NCBI GenBank assembly: GCA_029780675.1
Contig: JAKOYE010000042.1
Location: 1 to 48,868, forward strand
Direction of reading: 5' to 3'
Length of the DNA stretch: 48,868 nucleotides
DNA from: Actinomycetes bacterium
Lineage (GTDB): Bacteria; Actinomycetota; Actinomycetes; Mycobacteriales; Mycobacteriaceae
In this document: piece by piece, positions 26,502 to 36,128 of the stretch
How positions within the stretch are numbered: the first letter of the stretch is position 1
Layout of the letters: each line of letters begins with the position of its first letter
Notes under the pieces: model-generated
The model's database searches: none
Told to the model about the DNA's origin: nothing
The model's input: the letters and a program-made list of their open reading frames with translations, nothing else
Translations under genes and position numbers: made by a program

Positions 26502-28361
26502 GTGCTGCGCAGTCATGCCGCGGGTTCGTTGCGGGCCTCCGATGCCGGGCAGGTCGTGCGCCTCGCGGGGTGGGTGGCCCGCCGTCGGGATCACGGCGGG
26601 GTGATCTTCATCGACCTCCGCGACGCGGGAACCGGCGACGCGGGGAATCAACCCGGCGGGCAGGAGCGAAGCGACGCGGGGAATCAACCCGGCGGGCAGG
26701 AGCGAAGCGACGCGGGGAAACAACCCGGCGGGGTGCAGGTCGTTTTCCGGAACGCCGACGTGCTGGCCCAGGCCCACCGGCTGCGAGCGGAGTTCTGCGT
26801 CGCCGTGGAGGGCGTGGTGGAGATCCGCCCGGAGGGCAACGCCAACCCGGACATCGCCACCGGCGAGATCGAGGTCAACGCCACCACGCTGACCGTGCTG
26901 GGGGAGTGCGCACCGTTGCCGTTCCAACTGGACGAGCAGGCCGGCGAGGAGGCCCGGCTTCGGCACCGCTACCTGGATCTGCGCCGTGAGGGCGGACCGG
27001 GCGATGCGCTGCGGCTGCGGTCGAAGGTGAACGCGGCGGCCCGTTCGGTTCTGGCCGGGCACGACTTCGTCGAGATCGAGACCCCGACGCTGACCCGGTC
27101 GACGCCGGAGGGTGCCCGCGACTTCCTGGTTCCGGCCCGGCTGCAACCGGGCAACTTCTACGCCCTGCCGCAGAGCCCGCAGCTGTTCAAGCAGCTGCTC
27201 ATGGTGGCCGGGATGGAGCGGTACTACCAGATCGCCCGCTGCTACCGGGACGAGGATTTCCGGGCCGACCGGCAACCGGAGTTCACCCAGCTCGACGTGG
27301 AGATGAGCTTCGTCGACTCCGACGACGTGATCGCCGTCGCCGAGGAGATCCTGGCCGCATTGTGGGCGCTGGTCGGGTACGACCTGCCCCGGCCGATCCC
27401 GCGGATGACCTATGCCGAGGCGATGCGCCGATTCGGCTCAGACAAGCCCGACCTGCGGTTCGGACTCGATCTCGTGGAGTGCACCGACTACTTCAAGGAC
27501 ACCCCGTTCCGGGTGTTCCAGGCTCCCTACGTCGGTGCGGTGGTGATGCCCGGCGGGGCATCCCAGCCGCGGCGCACCCTGGACGGCTGGCAGGAGTGGG
27601 CGAAGCAGCGTGGGGCCAAGGGACTGGCCTACGTGCTGATCGGCGAGGACGGCGAACTGGGCGGCCCGGTTGCCAAGAATCTTTCCGACGCCGAACGTTC
27701 CGGCCTCGCCGCCCATGTCGGGGCAAAGCCGGGGGACTGCGTGTTCTTCGCGGCCGGAGCGGTCAAGGCTTCCCGGGCGCTGCTGGGCGCGGCCCGGATC
27801 GAGATCGCCCGGCGCCTGGACCTGATCGACCCCAATGCCTGGGCCTTCGTCTGGATCGTCGACCCGCCGCTGTTCGAACCCGCGGGCGAGGCCGCCGCCG
27901 CCGGTGACGTCGCTGTCGGCTCGGGAGCCTGGACGGCGGTGCACCACGCTTTCACCGCGCCCAAGCCGGGTCAGGAGGGGGCGATCGACACCGATCCGGG
28001 TGCGGTGCTGGCCGATGCCTACGACATCGTCTGCAACGGCCACGAGATCGGCGGCGGTTCGGTCCGCATCCACCGCCGTGACATCCAGGAACGGGTCTTC
28101 GCGGTGATGGGGATCAATGCCGAGGAGGCGGACGAGAAGTTCGGATTCCTCCTGGAGGCATTCACTTTCGGGGCACCTCCCCACGGCGGCATCGCCTTCG
28201 GCTGGGACCGGATCGTCGCGTTGCTATTCGGCGCGGATTCCATTCGTGATGTCATCGCCTTCCCGAAGTCCGGCGGCGGCGTCGACCCGCTCACCGATGC
28301 GCCGGCGCCGATCACCGCCCAGCAGCGCAAGGAATCCGGGATGGACCACCGCCCCGAGTAG
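26502..28361 (+). CDS. aspS: Aspartate--tRNA(Asp/Asn) ligase with internal 12-residue repeats
   Basis: Class II synthetase; mycobacterial AspRS is usually non-discriminating and also charges tRNA-Asn for later amidation. 619 residues versus about 596 in M. tuberculosis. N-terminal OB-fold anticodon domain ([21 protein letters not shown]), catalytic motif 2 ([25 protein letters not shown]), GAD insertion domain and motif 3 ([14 protein letters not shown]). The loop after IDLRDA, normally a few residues (SGIVQVVFR type), is expanded to residues 43-78 by repeats [24 protein letters not shown] and SDAGKQPGG. The GTG at 26502 has GAGGAG 7 bases upstream. The stop lies inside the first unit of a 27-base repeat. 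Confidence 0.95.
   Translation: MLRSHAAGSLRASDAGQVVRLAGWVARRRDHGGVIFIDLRDAGTGDAGNQPGGQERSDAGNQPGGQERSDAGKQPGGVQVVFRNADVLAQAHRLRAEFCVAVEGVVEIRPEGNANPDIATGEIEVNATTLTVLGECAPLPFQLDEQAGEEARLRHRYLDLRREGGPGDALRLRSKVNAAARSVLAGHDFVEIETPTLTRSTPEGARDFLVPARLQPGNFYALPQSPQLFKQLLMVAGMERYYQIARCYRDEDFRADRQPEFTQLDVEMSFVDSDDVIAVAEEILAALWALVGYDLPRPIPRMTYAEAMRRFGSDKPDLRFGLDLVECTDYFKDTPFRVFQAPYVGAVVMPGGASQPRRTLDGWQEWAKQRGAKGLAYVLIGEDGELGGPVAKNLSDAERSGLAAHVGAKPGDCVFFAAGAVKASRALLGAARIEIARRLDLIDPNAWAFVWIVDPPLFEPAGEAAAAGDVAVGSGAWTAVHHAFTAPKPGQEGAIDTDPGAVLADAYDIVCNGHEIGGGSVRIHRRDIQERVFAVMGINAEEADEKFGFLLEAFTFGAPPHGGIAFGWDRIVALLFGADSIRDVIAFPKSGGGVDPLTDAPAPITAQQRKESGMDHRPE
26635..26733 (+). repeat. In-frame 36-base tandem repeat inside aspS
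   Basis: Units start at 26635, 26671 and 26707; the first two are identical 36-mers and the third is a 27-base partial copy with one change (AAT to AAA). Each unit is 12 codons, so the frame is kept. It encodes a Gly/Asn/Gln/Pro-rich, probably disordered loop in the anticodon-binding domain. Copy number could vary between strains. Confidence 0.95.
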
Positions 28362-28445
28362 GGGCGAGTTGGATGAAGCCCCGAGTAGGGGCGAGTTGGA
28401 TGAAGCCCCGAGTAGGGGCGAGTTGGATGAAGCCCTGAGTAGGGG
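28352..28445 (+). repeat. 27-base tandem repeat overlapping the aspS stop codon
   Basis: Three identical 27-base units (28352-28378, 28379-28405, 28406-28432) and a fourth partial one (28433-28445, CCCC to CCCT). Each unit begins CCCCGAGTAGGGG, a small inverted repeat with 4-bp arms, and carries the GAGTAG that ends aspS in unit 1. It fills most of the 131 bases between aspS and the acyltransferase gene. Confidence 0.95.
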
Positions 28446-28492
28446 ATTGATGCACGCCTGACCCGGCTAACGCTGGTTTAGGCTCTCCAACC

Positions 28493-29809
28493 ATGGACAA
28501 TCTGCTGGCGTACATCGATCAGGGGTCTTTCCTGGCCCTGCGGGCCTTTGGTCATGAGCCGCTTGGGCAGTACGTCTGGGTGTACAAGCACGACATCGAC
28601 ATGGACCGTGTTCGGCAGTTGCACCGCAACCTCGGCGACGGCTTGATGGGCCGCCTCATCGAGCGTTCTCCGCTTCCGTTCGGCCGGCACCGGTGGGTGG
28701 CCGCCCCCCACCAGGCCGCCCTCGATGTGGCGCCCGTCCCGCGACCCGCCAGCGACCTGTCGGCCTGGATGGATGAACAGGCCGTGATTCCGGTCGACCC
28801 GGAGCGCGGACCGGCGTGGCGGATGGCGGTGCTGCCCTTCGTCGAGGGGGGCGGTGCGGTGACCATGATCGTCTCCCACTCCGTCGGCGACGCGGGCGCG
28901 ATCATCGTGTCGCTCCTCGAGGCGTCGCACGGCATCAAGCGCGATCTGGGCTACCCGCCGCCGAAGTCCCGGACCTATCGAGAGGCGGTGCGGGAGGATC
29001 TTGCGGTGACCAGGCGGTCGCTCCCGGAGATGGCCAAGGCGCTGAAGGTCGGTGCTCAACTGGCGCGGGAGAACAGCTCGGCTCCGAAGCGGGCGGTTCG
29101 GCCGGCGAAGTTGCGTGGTGGCAGGTTGACGATCAGGCCGTCGGTGGCCGCGGTCGTCGATGCGGCGGACTGGGACGAGCGTGCCAGTGCGCTGGGTGGT
29201 TCCAGCAACGCACTGATGACGGCGTTCGCTGCGCGGATCGCTTTCCTTCGGGGGTATGCGGACGGTGCCGGCCGGGTCACGGTCCAGTTGCCGGTCAGCC
29301 AGCGGACACCGACCGACAACAGGGCGAACGCGTTGACGGGAATATCGGTGGAGACCGACGCCCGCGAGGTCACCACGAGCCTCGCGGCCATCCGGGCCGA
29401 GCTGAAGGAAGCGCTTTCCGGGCTGGCGGAGGAAGAGCACAAGCTGATCGCATCGCTGCCGCTGACGCCGTTCACACCGAAGTGGCTGGTCAGGAGGCTG
29501 GCCAGCGCTGCGCTCGGTACCGGGACGCCAGTGGGTTCCTCCAGCATGGGTGAGGTGTTCCCGGACGTGGTCCGTCCGGACGGAACCGATGCGGACGTCT
29601 TCTGGGCGCGGGGAGTCGAATGGCCGATCACCAAGGAAGGGCTCGACCAGCGTGGTGACTCGCTCTTCGTCGGCTCGGGTCGGGTGAACGGCAAGGTCAT
29701 CATATGCGTGGTTTCCTGGCAGGTGAACGGCTCGAACGACCGCCAGGAGCTCATGGAGTTGGTCCGCCGTGGTCTGGCCGATTTCGATCTGACCCCGACC
29801 TTCGTGTAG
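28493..29809 (+). CDS. WS/DGAT- or PapA-like acyltransferase, first paralogue (HxxxDA)
   Basis: 438-residue protein of the CoA-dependent acyltransferase superfamily (wax-ester synthase/DGAT, PapA and condensation domains). The N-terminal half contains the active-site motif HSVGDA (His129, Asp133); the usual HHxxxDG has lost the second His and the Gly is Ala. The C-terminal half has QLPVSQRTPTDNRANALTG and a FVGSGRVNGKVIICVVSW strand typical of this fold. No membrane helix or carrier domain. About 35-40% similar by eye to the next gene over the full length. A TAGGCT -10-like hexamer at 28479-28484 would make the mRNA leaderless at ATG 28493. Activity is plausible but unproven given the changed motif. 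Confidence 0.75.
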   Translation: MDNLLAYIDQGSFLALRAFGHEPLGQYVWVYKHDIDMDRVRQLHRNLGDGLMGRLIERSPLPFGRHRWVAAPHQAALDVAPVPRPASDLSAWMDEQAVIPVDPERGPAWRMAVLPFVEGGGAVTMIVSHSVGDAGAIIVSLLEASHGIKRDLGYPPPKSRTYREAVREDLAVTRRSLPEMAKALKVGAQLARENSSAPKRAVRPAKLRGGRLTIRPSVAAVVDAADWDERASALGGSSNALMTAFAARIAFLRGYADGAGRVTVQLPVSQRTPTDNRANALTGISVETDAREVTTSLAAIRAELKEALSGLAEEEHKLIASLPLTPFTPKWLVRRLASAALGTGTPVGSSSMGEVFPDVVRPDGTDADVFWARGVEWPITKEGLDQRGDSLFVGSGRVNGKVIICVVSWQVNGSNDRQELMELVRRGLADFDLTPTFV

Positions 29810-29822
29810 AGGGAACTCCATC

Positions 29823-31223
29823 GTGACGCGCACGGACAACGTCCTGGACTACCTCGATGAGAGTTTCTACCGGGACTACCGGGCCCAGGGGCACGGGCCG
29901 ATGATCCAGTTCGTCTGGATCTACGACCACGATGTCGATCTGGACGCCCTGAGACGCTTTCACCGCAACCTCGGCACGGGTCTGCTCGGCCGGTGCGTGG
30001 AGCGCTCGCCGATTCCGTTCAGCAGGTCCCGGTGGGTCGCGTGGTCGGGGCCCGGCGATCTTGACGTCGCACCGTCGCGGCGGTCGCGGGAGGACGTCAC
30101 CGCGTGGACCGACGAGCAGGCGGCCCGGCGCATCGACATCGAGAACGGACCGCCCTGGCGACTGGCCGTTCAGCCGTTGGAGGGTGGCGGCGCGGCGGTG
30201 ACGCTGGTGGTCTCCCACACGGTGGCCGATGGTGTCGGGGTCAACGACGCCGTCGTCAACGCCGTTCGGGGAACCGGCGTCGACATCGGTTACCCCGCAC
30301 CGCGTTCGCGCAGCAGGATGCAGGCGCTCCGGCAGGATCTGCGACAGGTGTTGCGGGATCTGCCGCACGCCGGCAAGGCGGTCGTGCAGGCACCCCTGGC
30401 CGCCAGGGAGATGCCGCTGCGGGTTCGGCCCAGCCGGCACAGCGAGATCGCCCGCCGCGCTACCGGCGGCCCCGTGCTGCGCAGCACTGCGGGCGGCGGT
30501 GGATCCCCGGGCAACGAAGTCGTGCCCACCCGGTCCGGGCGGCTGCCGTCGGTGGCGGTCCTGGTGCCCACCGCGCACTGGGACCAGCGGGCGGAAAGTC
30601 TCGGCGGGACCAGCAACTCACTGCTGGTCGGACTGACCTCGAGGCTGTGCGGCATCCTGGGCTGGCTCGATGCCGACGGGTTGGTCAATCTGACGTTCCC
30701 CGTCAATGAACGCACGCCGGGGGACACCCGGGGGAACGCCCTCAGCAGTGCGTCGATGACCGTCGTGCCAACGGCGGCGACCGACCTTCGCGGCATCCGG
30801 GCGGAGGTCAAGGCGGCACTTGTGCGGCTCTCGAAAATCCGCGACCGGGTGCTGGCGCCACTGGCGCTGATGCCGTTCGTGCCGGAGTTCATCGCCCGCC
30901 GGATGCAGAACGTCGTCCTGAAGAGCGCGAACATCACCTGCTCGCACTTCGGGGATCTGGATCCGGCGGTGAACCGCCCGGACGGCACCGACGCGGAATG
31001 GTTCTACGCCCGGCATGCGCGTGCGCCAGAGATGGCCGACCCGGAACTGCTCCGGAAGGCCGGCGGCATCTTCTTCCCGATCGCCTCCGGCCGCCTCGGC
31101 GGCCGGATCTACATCAGCCTCTGCTATTGCGACGGCGACGGGATGACGACAGCAGAACAGCTCGCGGAGGCGGCGCGTCGGGCGCTCGACGATTTCGGGA
31201 TCAGCGACTTCGTCATTCGATGA
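29823..31223 (+). CDS. WS/DGAT- or PapA-like acyltransferase, second paralogue (HxxxDG)
   Basis: 466 residues, a full-length paralogue of the preceding protein (shared IQFVWIYDHDVD, FHRNLGTGLLGRCVERSPIPF, NGPPWRLAV). The active-site motif HTVADG (His132, Asp136, Gly137) is canonical. A 40-residue Gly/Ser/Arg-rich linker near 215-245 separates the halves; LTFPVNERTPGDTRGNALSSASM follows. It begins 13 bases after the first paralogue with a GAGGGAA ribosome site before the GTG, so the two are co-transcribed. It likely transfers an acyl chain from CoA or a carrier to a hydroxyl or amine of a lipid or glycolipid; no PKS or NRPS gene is in the window to tell which. Confidence 0.8.
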   Translation: MTRTDNVLDYLDESFYRDYRAQGHGPMIQFVWIYDHDVDLDALRRFHRNLGTGLLGRCVERSPIPFSRSRWVAWSGPGDLDVAPSRRSREDVTAWTDEQAARRIDIENGPPWRLAVQPLEGGGAAVTLVVSHTVADGVGVNDAVVNAVRGTGVDIGYPAPRSRSRMQALRQDLRQVLRDLPHAGKAVVQAPLAAREMPLRVRPSRHSEIARRATGGPVLRSTAGGGGSPGNEVVPTRSGRLPSVAVLVPTAHWDQRAESLGGTSNSLLVGLTSRLCGILGWLDADGLVNLTFPVNERTPGDTRGNALSSASMTVVPTAATDLRGIRAEVKAALVRLSKIRDRVLAPLALMPFVPEFIARRMQNVVLKSANITCSHFGDLDPAVNRPDGTDAEWFYARHARAPEMADPELLRKAGGIFFPIASGRLGGRIYISLCYCDGDGMTTAEQLAEAARRALDDFGISDFVIR

Positions 31224-31265
31224 CCACCCCCGACTGACGATTTAGTTCCGGCGGATTATTAGCCC

Positions 31266-31271
31266 TACTAT
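31266..31271 (+). promoter_or_regulatory. -10 element of mmpS giving a leaderless transcript
   Basis: TACTAT is a strong TANNNT -10. Seven bases downstream is the G of the mmpS GTG at 31278, so transcription probably starts at the start codon. TTAGTT at 31242-31247 is a possible -35 with an 18-base spacer. The gap (31224-31277) is AT-rich for this genome. Confidence 0.5.
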
Positions 31272-31277
31272 GTAGCG

Positions 31278-31805
31278 GTGGCGGACGGCGGCGAATCTGC
31301 GGTGACAGCGGGCAGCCCGGTCGGCGCGCCCGATCGTCGTCCCACCCCGCCACGGCGCGGGCCGGGTTACCGGGCGATGCGATTGCTACGCAGGGCCTGG
31401 ATGCCGCTGCTGATCGCCCTCGTCGTCGCCGTCGCAGCCTTCGCCGTCGACCGACTGCACGGGGTGTTCGGCAAGACCGAGCTGACCCGGGAGGGCAGCG
31501 GCCTGGCCGAGGACGCCAAGCCGTTCAACCCCAAGACCGTCGTCTACGAGATCTACGGGCCACCGGGCACGGTGGCGACCATCAACTACCTCGACCTCGA
31601 CGCCGAACCCCGGATCGCCCGCGACGTTCCCCTGCCCTGGACCCTGACCCTGACCACCACCGCGCCGGCGGCGGCCGCCAACATCGTCGCCCAGGGGAAC
31701 AGCGACACCATCGGTTGCCGCATCACCATCGACGGCGTCGTCAAAGAGGAACGGGTGAGCACCGGCGTCAGCGCCCAGACCTTCTGCATCGTCAAGTCCG
31801 GATGA
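31278..31805 (+). CDS. mmpS: MmpS-family membrane protein
   Basis: Small accessory partner of an MmpL transporter. 175 residues: Pro/Arg-rich cytoplasmic N-terminus, one membrane helix (about 38-57, [20 protein letters not shown]) and the extracytoplasmic beta-rich domain with the family pattern [60 protein letters not shown] and a final ...FCIVKSG; the two Cys are the usual pair. The GTG start fits the leaderless promoter. It overlaps mmpL by four bases (ATGA). Which numbered MmpS it matches cannot be told by eye, though the set resembles MmpS4/MmpS5. Confidence 0.93.
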   Translation: MADGGESAVTAGSPVGAPDRRPTPPRRGPGYRAMRLLRRAWMPLLIALVVAVAAFAVDRLHGVFGKTELTREGSGLAEDAKPFNPKTVVYEIYGPPGTVATINYLDLDAEPRIARDVPLPWTLTLTTTAPAAAANIVAQGNSDTIGCRITIDGVVKEERVSTGVSAQTFCIVKSG

Positions 31806-34696
31806 TCACCCTCCCGAAGCGGCAGCGGGCCCCCGCCGACGAGCCCGCCGCCCGGCCGCACATCGCCCACTGGATCCGCCGTCTTGCGGTACCGATCATC
31901 CTGGGCTGGCTGGCGCTGACGATCGTCACCAATACCGCGGTGCCGCAGATCGAGGTCGTCGGCCAGGAACAGTCCGTGCCCATGGCGGATCCGAACGCGC
32001 CGTCGACCATCGCGATGAGGGAGATCGGTAAGAAGTTCGAGGAGTTCGACTCCAACACCTCCGTGATGATCGTGCTCGAGGGCGACACACCTCTCGGCGA
32101 CGATGCGCACGCCTACTACGACGAGATCATCCGCAAACTCAACGCCGACACCACCCACGTCGAGCACGTCCAGGACTTCTGGAGCGACCCTCTGACGGCG
32201 ACGGGTTCGCAGAGCGCCGATGGCAAGGCGGCCTATGTGCAGGTCTATCTGGCCGGGAACATGGGTGAGGGTCTGGCCAATGAATCGGTGGAAGCCGCCA
32301 AGGAGATCGTGGCAGGCGTCCCCGCCCCACCGGGGGTGAAGACCTACGTCACCGGGCCGTCGGCGCTGATCGCCGACACCCATATCGCCGGCGACCGCAG
32401 CCTGCGGTCGATCACCCTGCTGACCTTCGGGGTCATCACGGTGATGTTGCTGTTCGTCTACCGGTCTCTCGTCACCGTCCTGCTGGCATTGGCCATGGTG
32501 TTCCTCGAAGTGGGCGCCGCCCGCGGGGTGGTGGCCTTCCTCGGACACCACCAGTTGATTCAGCTGTCCACCTTCGCGGTGAACCTGCTGACCATGGTCG
32601 CGATCGCCGCCGGCACCGACTATGTGATCTTCCTGTTCGGCCGCTATCAGGAGGCGCGCAGCAAGGGCGGGGACGGCTCGGGGCCAGGCAAGGAGGCCGC
32701 CTACTACGAGATGTTCCATGGCACCAGCCACGTCATTCTCGGGTCCGGACTGACCATCGCCGGGGCGCTGTTCTGCCTGCACTTCACCCGCAGCCCGATG
32801 TTCCAGACGATGGGCGTGCCACTGGCCATCGGCATGGTCACGGTCGTGGCCGCCGCCGTCACCCTCGGACCCGCCGTGGTCACGGTGGCCGGCCGCCTCG
32901 GCGCGCTGGAACCCAGACGTGCGGTCCGGGAGCGGTTCTGGCGCCGGATCGGCGCCGCCGTCGTGCGCTGGCCGGGCCCGATCCTGGTGGCCACGATCGC
33001 GCTGTCGCTGATCGGTCTGCTGGCCTTGCCGGGCTACCGCACGGACTACAACGACCGCCACTATCTGCCCCCCGACATCCCGGCCTCCGAGGGGTTCGCG
33101 GCCGCCGAGCGTCACTTCCCGGCCGCTCGGCTCAGTCCCGAACTGCTGATGCTCGAGAGCGACCACGACATGCGCAACTCGGCGGATTTCCTGGTCATCG
33201 AACGTGTCGCGAAGGAGATGTTCCACCAACCCGGTATCGGGCGGGTCACCACGATCACGCGCCCGCAGGGCACCCCGATCGAGCACAGTTCGATCCCGTT
33301 CGCGCTGGGTATGCAGGGCACCCTGCAGACGCTCAACCAGTCCTACCTGCAGGACCGGATGGACGACATGCTCAAACAGGGGGAGGTGATGCAACTCAAC
33401 ATCGACACCATGACCCGCATGTATGACCTGATGGGCGATCTGAACGCCGTCACCCACTCGATGACCGGCAAGATGCACGTCACCCTCGAGGACATCCAGC
33501 AGCTGCGCGACAACATCGCCAACTTCGACGACTTCTTCCGGCCGATCCGCAACTATTTCTACTGGGAGCCGCACTGTTTCGACATCCCGGTGTGCTGGTC
33601 GATGCGGTCGGTGTTCGACACCCTTGACGGCATCGACACGATGACCGACGACTTCCAGAGCCTGATGCCCGACCTGGATCGGCTGGACATGCTGACCAGC
33701 CAGATGCGGACGCTGATCCCGCCGATGATCTCCTCGATGGAGTCGATGCGGATGATGCAGCTCACCCTGCAGAGCACGCAGAACGGCATGTACGACCAGA
33801 TGGCCGAGATGCAGGACAATCAGAGCGCGATGGGCAAGGCCTTCGATCAGGCCAAGAACGACGACTCGTTCTACTTGCCACCGGAGGTGTTCGACAACGC
33901 CGATTTCCAGCGCGGTATGAAGATGTTCCTGTCACCGGATGGAAAAGCGGTGCGGTTCATCATCTCCCACCAGGGTGACCCGATGTCCCCGGAGGGGCTG
34001 ACGCACGTCGACACGATTCGCAACGCGGCCTTCGAAGCCATCAAGGGCACCCCGCTGGAAGGGTCCAAGATCTACCTGGCCGGCACCGCCACCAGTTACA
34101 AGGATCTGCAGGAGAGCGCCAACTACGACCTGATGATCGCGGGGATCTCCGCGCTCTGCCTGATCTTCGTGATCATGCTGATCATCACCGGCGGGGTGGT
34201 GGCCGCGGCGGTGATCGTCGGCACGGTGGTGCTGTCGCTGGGTACGTCGTTCGGATTGTCGGTGCTGATCTGGCAGGACATCCTGGGCCAACCGCTGCAC
34301 TGGATGGTGCTGGTGATGTCGGTCATCATCCTGCTGGCCGTCGGATCCGATTACAACCTGCTGCTGGTCGCCCGGTTCAAAGAGGAGATCGGGGCGGGAC
34401 TGAACACCGGGATCATCAGGGCGATGGGCGGCAGCGGATCGGTGGTGACCTCGGCCGGACTGGTGTTCGCCTTCACCATGGCGGCGATGATGTTCAGCGA
34501 ATTGAAGATTCTCGCCCAGGTCGGCACCACGATCGGTCTGGGACTGGTATTCGACACCCTGGTGATCCGCGCGCTGATGACGCCGTCGGTCGCCGCCCTG
34601 CTCGGGCGGTGGTTCTGGTGGCCGCAGGTGGTGCGCCAGCGTCCGGTGCCGCAACCGTGGCCGGCGCCGGAGGCGGTTCCCGCGTCGATAGCCTGA
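31802..34696 (+). CDS. mmpL: MmpL-family RND lipid/siderophore transporter
   Basis: 964-residue RND transporter of the MmpL4/5 size class. One N-terminal helix, a first extracytoplasmic domain, helices 2-6, a long second extracytoplasmic domain (about 430-760) with a Met/Gln-rich helical, coiled-coil-like part ([31 protein letters not shown]), then helices 7-12. The two Asp-Tyr proton-relay pairs are present: GTDY (Asp273-Tyr274) and GSDY (Asp850-Tyr851). The ATG overlaps the mmpS stop. Downstream of the acyltransferase pair, it likely exports the acylated lipid those enzymes make; siderophore export, known for MmpL4/5, is an alternative. Confidence 0.94.
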   Translation: MITLPKRQRAPADEPAARPHIAHWIRRLAVPIILGWLALTIVTNTAVPQIEVVGQEQSVPMADPNAPSTIAMREIGKKFEEFDSNTSVMIVLEGDTPLGDDAHAYYDEIIRKLNADTTHVEHVQDFWSDPLTATGSQSADGKAAYVQVYLAGNMGEGLANESVEAAKEIVAGVPAPPGVKTYVTGPSALIADTHIAGDRSLRSITLLTFGVITVMLLFVYRSLVTVLLALAMVFLEVGAARGVVAFLGHHQLIQLSTFAVNLLTMVAIAAGTDYVIFLFGRYQEARSKGGDGSGPGKEAAYYEMFHGTSHVILGSGLTIAGALFCLHFTRSPMFQTMGVPLAIGMVTVVAAAVTLGPAVVTVAGRLGALEPRRAVRERFWRRIGAAVVRWPGPILVATIALSLIGLLALPGYRTDYNDRHYLPPDIPASEGFAAAERHFPAARLSPELLMLESDHDMRNSADFLVIERVAKEMFHQPGIGRVTTITRPQGTPIEHSSIPFALGMQGTLQTLNQSYLQDRMDDMLKQGEVMQLNIDTMTRMYDLMGDLNAVTHSMTGKMHVTLEDIQQLRDNIANFDDFFRPIRNYFYWEPHCFDIPVCWSMRSVFDTLDGIDTMTDDFQSLMPDLDRLDMLTSQMRTLIPPMISSMESMRMMQLTLQSTQNGMYDQMAEMQDNQSAMGKAFDQAKNDDSFYLPPEVFDNADFQRGMKMFLSPDGKAVRFIISHQGDPMSPEGLTHVDTIRNAAFEAIKGTPLEGSKIYLAGTATSYKDLQESANYDLMIAGISALCLIFVIMLIITGGVVAAAVIVGTVVLSLGTSFGLSVLIWQDILGQPLHWMVLVMSVIILLAVGSDYNLLLVARFKEEIGAGLNTGIIRAMGGSGSVVTSAGLVFAFTMAAMMFSELKILAQVGTTIGLGLVFDTLVIRALMTPSVAALLGRWFWWPQVVRQRPVPQPWPAPEAVPASIA

Positions 34697-34700
34697 GGGA

Positions 34701-36029
34701 GTGTCCGACAGCCTCTTCGACGTGCCCGGCGATGAGGGGAGACCCGGGCCTGCCGCACCCCTGGCGGTGCGGATGCGCCCCACCGGGCTCGACGAGGTGG
34801 TCGGCCAGCCGCATCTGCTCGGACCAGGCTCACCGCTGCGACGACTGGTGGAGGGGTCGGGCGCGGCGTCGGTGATCCTCTACGGCCCGCCCGGAACCGG
34901 GAAGACCACGCTGGCCTCCCTGGTTTCGCAGGCCACCGGCCGCCGGTTCGAGGCACTCTCGGCGCTGACCGCCGGGGTCAAGGAGGTCCGCGCGGTCATC
35001 GACGAGGCCCGCCGAGCCGCCGTGCACGGCCGCCAGACCGTGCTGTTCATCGACGAGGTGCACCGGTTCTCCAAGACCCAGCAGGATGCGCTGCTGGCCG
35101 CGGTGGAGAACCGGGTGGTGCTGCTGGTCGCCGCGACCACTGAGAACCCGTCCTTCTCCGTCGTCGCCCCACTGCTGTCCCGGTCGCTGATCCTGCATCT
35201 TCAGCCGCTCGGGCCCGACGACATCCGCACCGTCCTCGGCCGCGCCATCGCCGATCCGCGCGGCCTGGGTGGCACGCTCACCGTCACCGACGACGCCATC
35301 GACATGCTGGTCCGGCTGTCCGCCGGGGACGCCCGCCGTGCGCTGACCGCGCTGGAGGTCGCCGCCGAAACCGCCTGCGCAGCAGGACAATCCGTGACCG
35401 TTGAGGTCGTCGAACAGTCGGTGGACGAGGCGGCGGTGCGCTACGACCGCGACGGCGACCAGCACTACGACGTCACCAGCGCGTTCATCAAGTCGATCCG
35501 CGGCTCCGACGTCGACGCCGCTCTGCACTACCTGGCCCGGATGCTGGTGGCGGGGGAGGACCCCCGCTTCGTGGCCCGCAGGCTGATGATCCTGGCCAGC
35601 GAGGACATCGGCATGGCCGACCCCACCGCGCTGCTGACCGCGGTGGCCGCCGCGCAGACCGTGCAGTTGATCGGGATGCCCGAGGCGCAACTGACCCTGG
35701 CCCACGCCACCGTCCACCTGGCCACCGCGCCGAAGTCCAACGCCGTCACCACCGCGATCGGGGCGGCGATCGGCGACATCCGCGGCGGGAAGGCCGGACC
35801 GGTGCCCGCCCATCTGCGCGACGGCCACTATTCGGGGGCCGCCCGGCTCGGTCACGGCCGGGGCTACCGCTACCCGCACGACGACCCCGACGGTGTCGTC
35901 GCCCAGCAGTACCCGCCGGACGACCTGACCGGTGTGGATTACTACCGGCCCACCAACCGCGGGGCCGAGCGGGCCGTCGGGACACGTCTGGAGAAGTTGC
36001 GGGCCATCATCCGCCGGGGGCGTCGGTAG
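34701..36029 (+). CDS. rarA: Replication-associated recombination protein A (RarA/MgsA AAA+ ATPase)
   Basis: AAA+ clamp-loader-like ATPase that acts at stalled replication forks. 442 residues: Walker [10 protein letters not shown] (62-70), Walker B LFIDEVH (115-121), sensor 1 GATTENPSF, then the C-terminal tetramerisation domain ending [12 protein letters not shown]...YYRPTNRG. The GTG at 34701 lies four bases after the mmpL stop. The same gene (Rv2559c) precedes alaS in M. tuberculosis, so this marks the return to the conserved backbone after the second accessory block. Confidence 0.93.
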   Translation: MSDSLFDVPGDEGRPGPAAPLAVRMRPTGLDEVVGQPHLLGPGSPLRRLVEGSGAASVILYGPPGTGKTTLASLVSQATGRRFEALSALTAGVKEVRAVIDEARRAAVHGRQTVLFIDEVHRFSKTQQDALLAAVENRVVLLVAATTENPSFSVVAPLLSRSLILHLQPLGPDDIRTVLGRAIADPRGLGGTLTVTDDAIDMLVRLSAGDARRALTALEVAAETACAAGQSVTVEVVEQSVDEAAVRYDRDGDQHYDVTSAFIKSIRGSDVDAALHYLARMLVAGEDPRFVARRLMILASEDIGMADPTALLTAVAAAQTVQLIGMPEAQLTLAHATVHLATAPKSNAVTTAIGAAIGDIRGGKAGPVPAHLRDGHYSGAARLGHGRGYRYPHDDPDGVVAQQYPPDDLTGVDYYRPTNRGAERAVGTRLEKLRAIIRRGRR

Positions 36030-36128
36030 GCCGGAGCACCGGTCGCGGTGACCCCTCCCGGTACTGTGGTGCGGTCGATGCTGCGGTGCGGCCGGGCCCG
36101 AGCAGCACCCGGATTTGCGAGGACAGGT

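Noticed and set aside
26635..26733. Direct repeats that could suggest a CRISPR array
   Set aside because: Units are contiguous without spacers, in frame inside aspS, and no cas genes are present. The same holds for 28352-28445.
28493..34696. Glycopeptidolipid locus
   Set aside because: That locus has large NRPS genes, glycosyl- and methyltransferases and gap beside mmpL; none is here.
36030..36128. T-box or other riboswitch upstream of alaS (also checked hisS and aspS)
   Set aside because: Leaders are short (99, 10 and 199 bases, the last shared with a divergent gene) and lack T-box specifier/antiterminator features.
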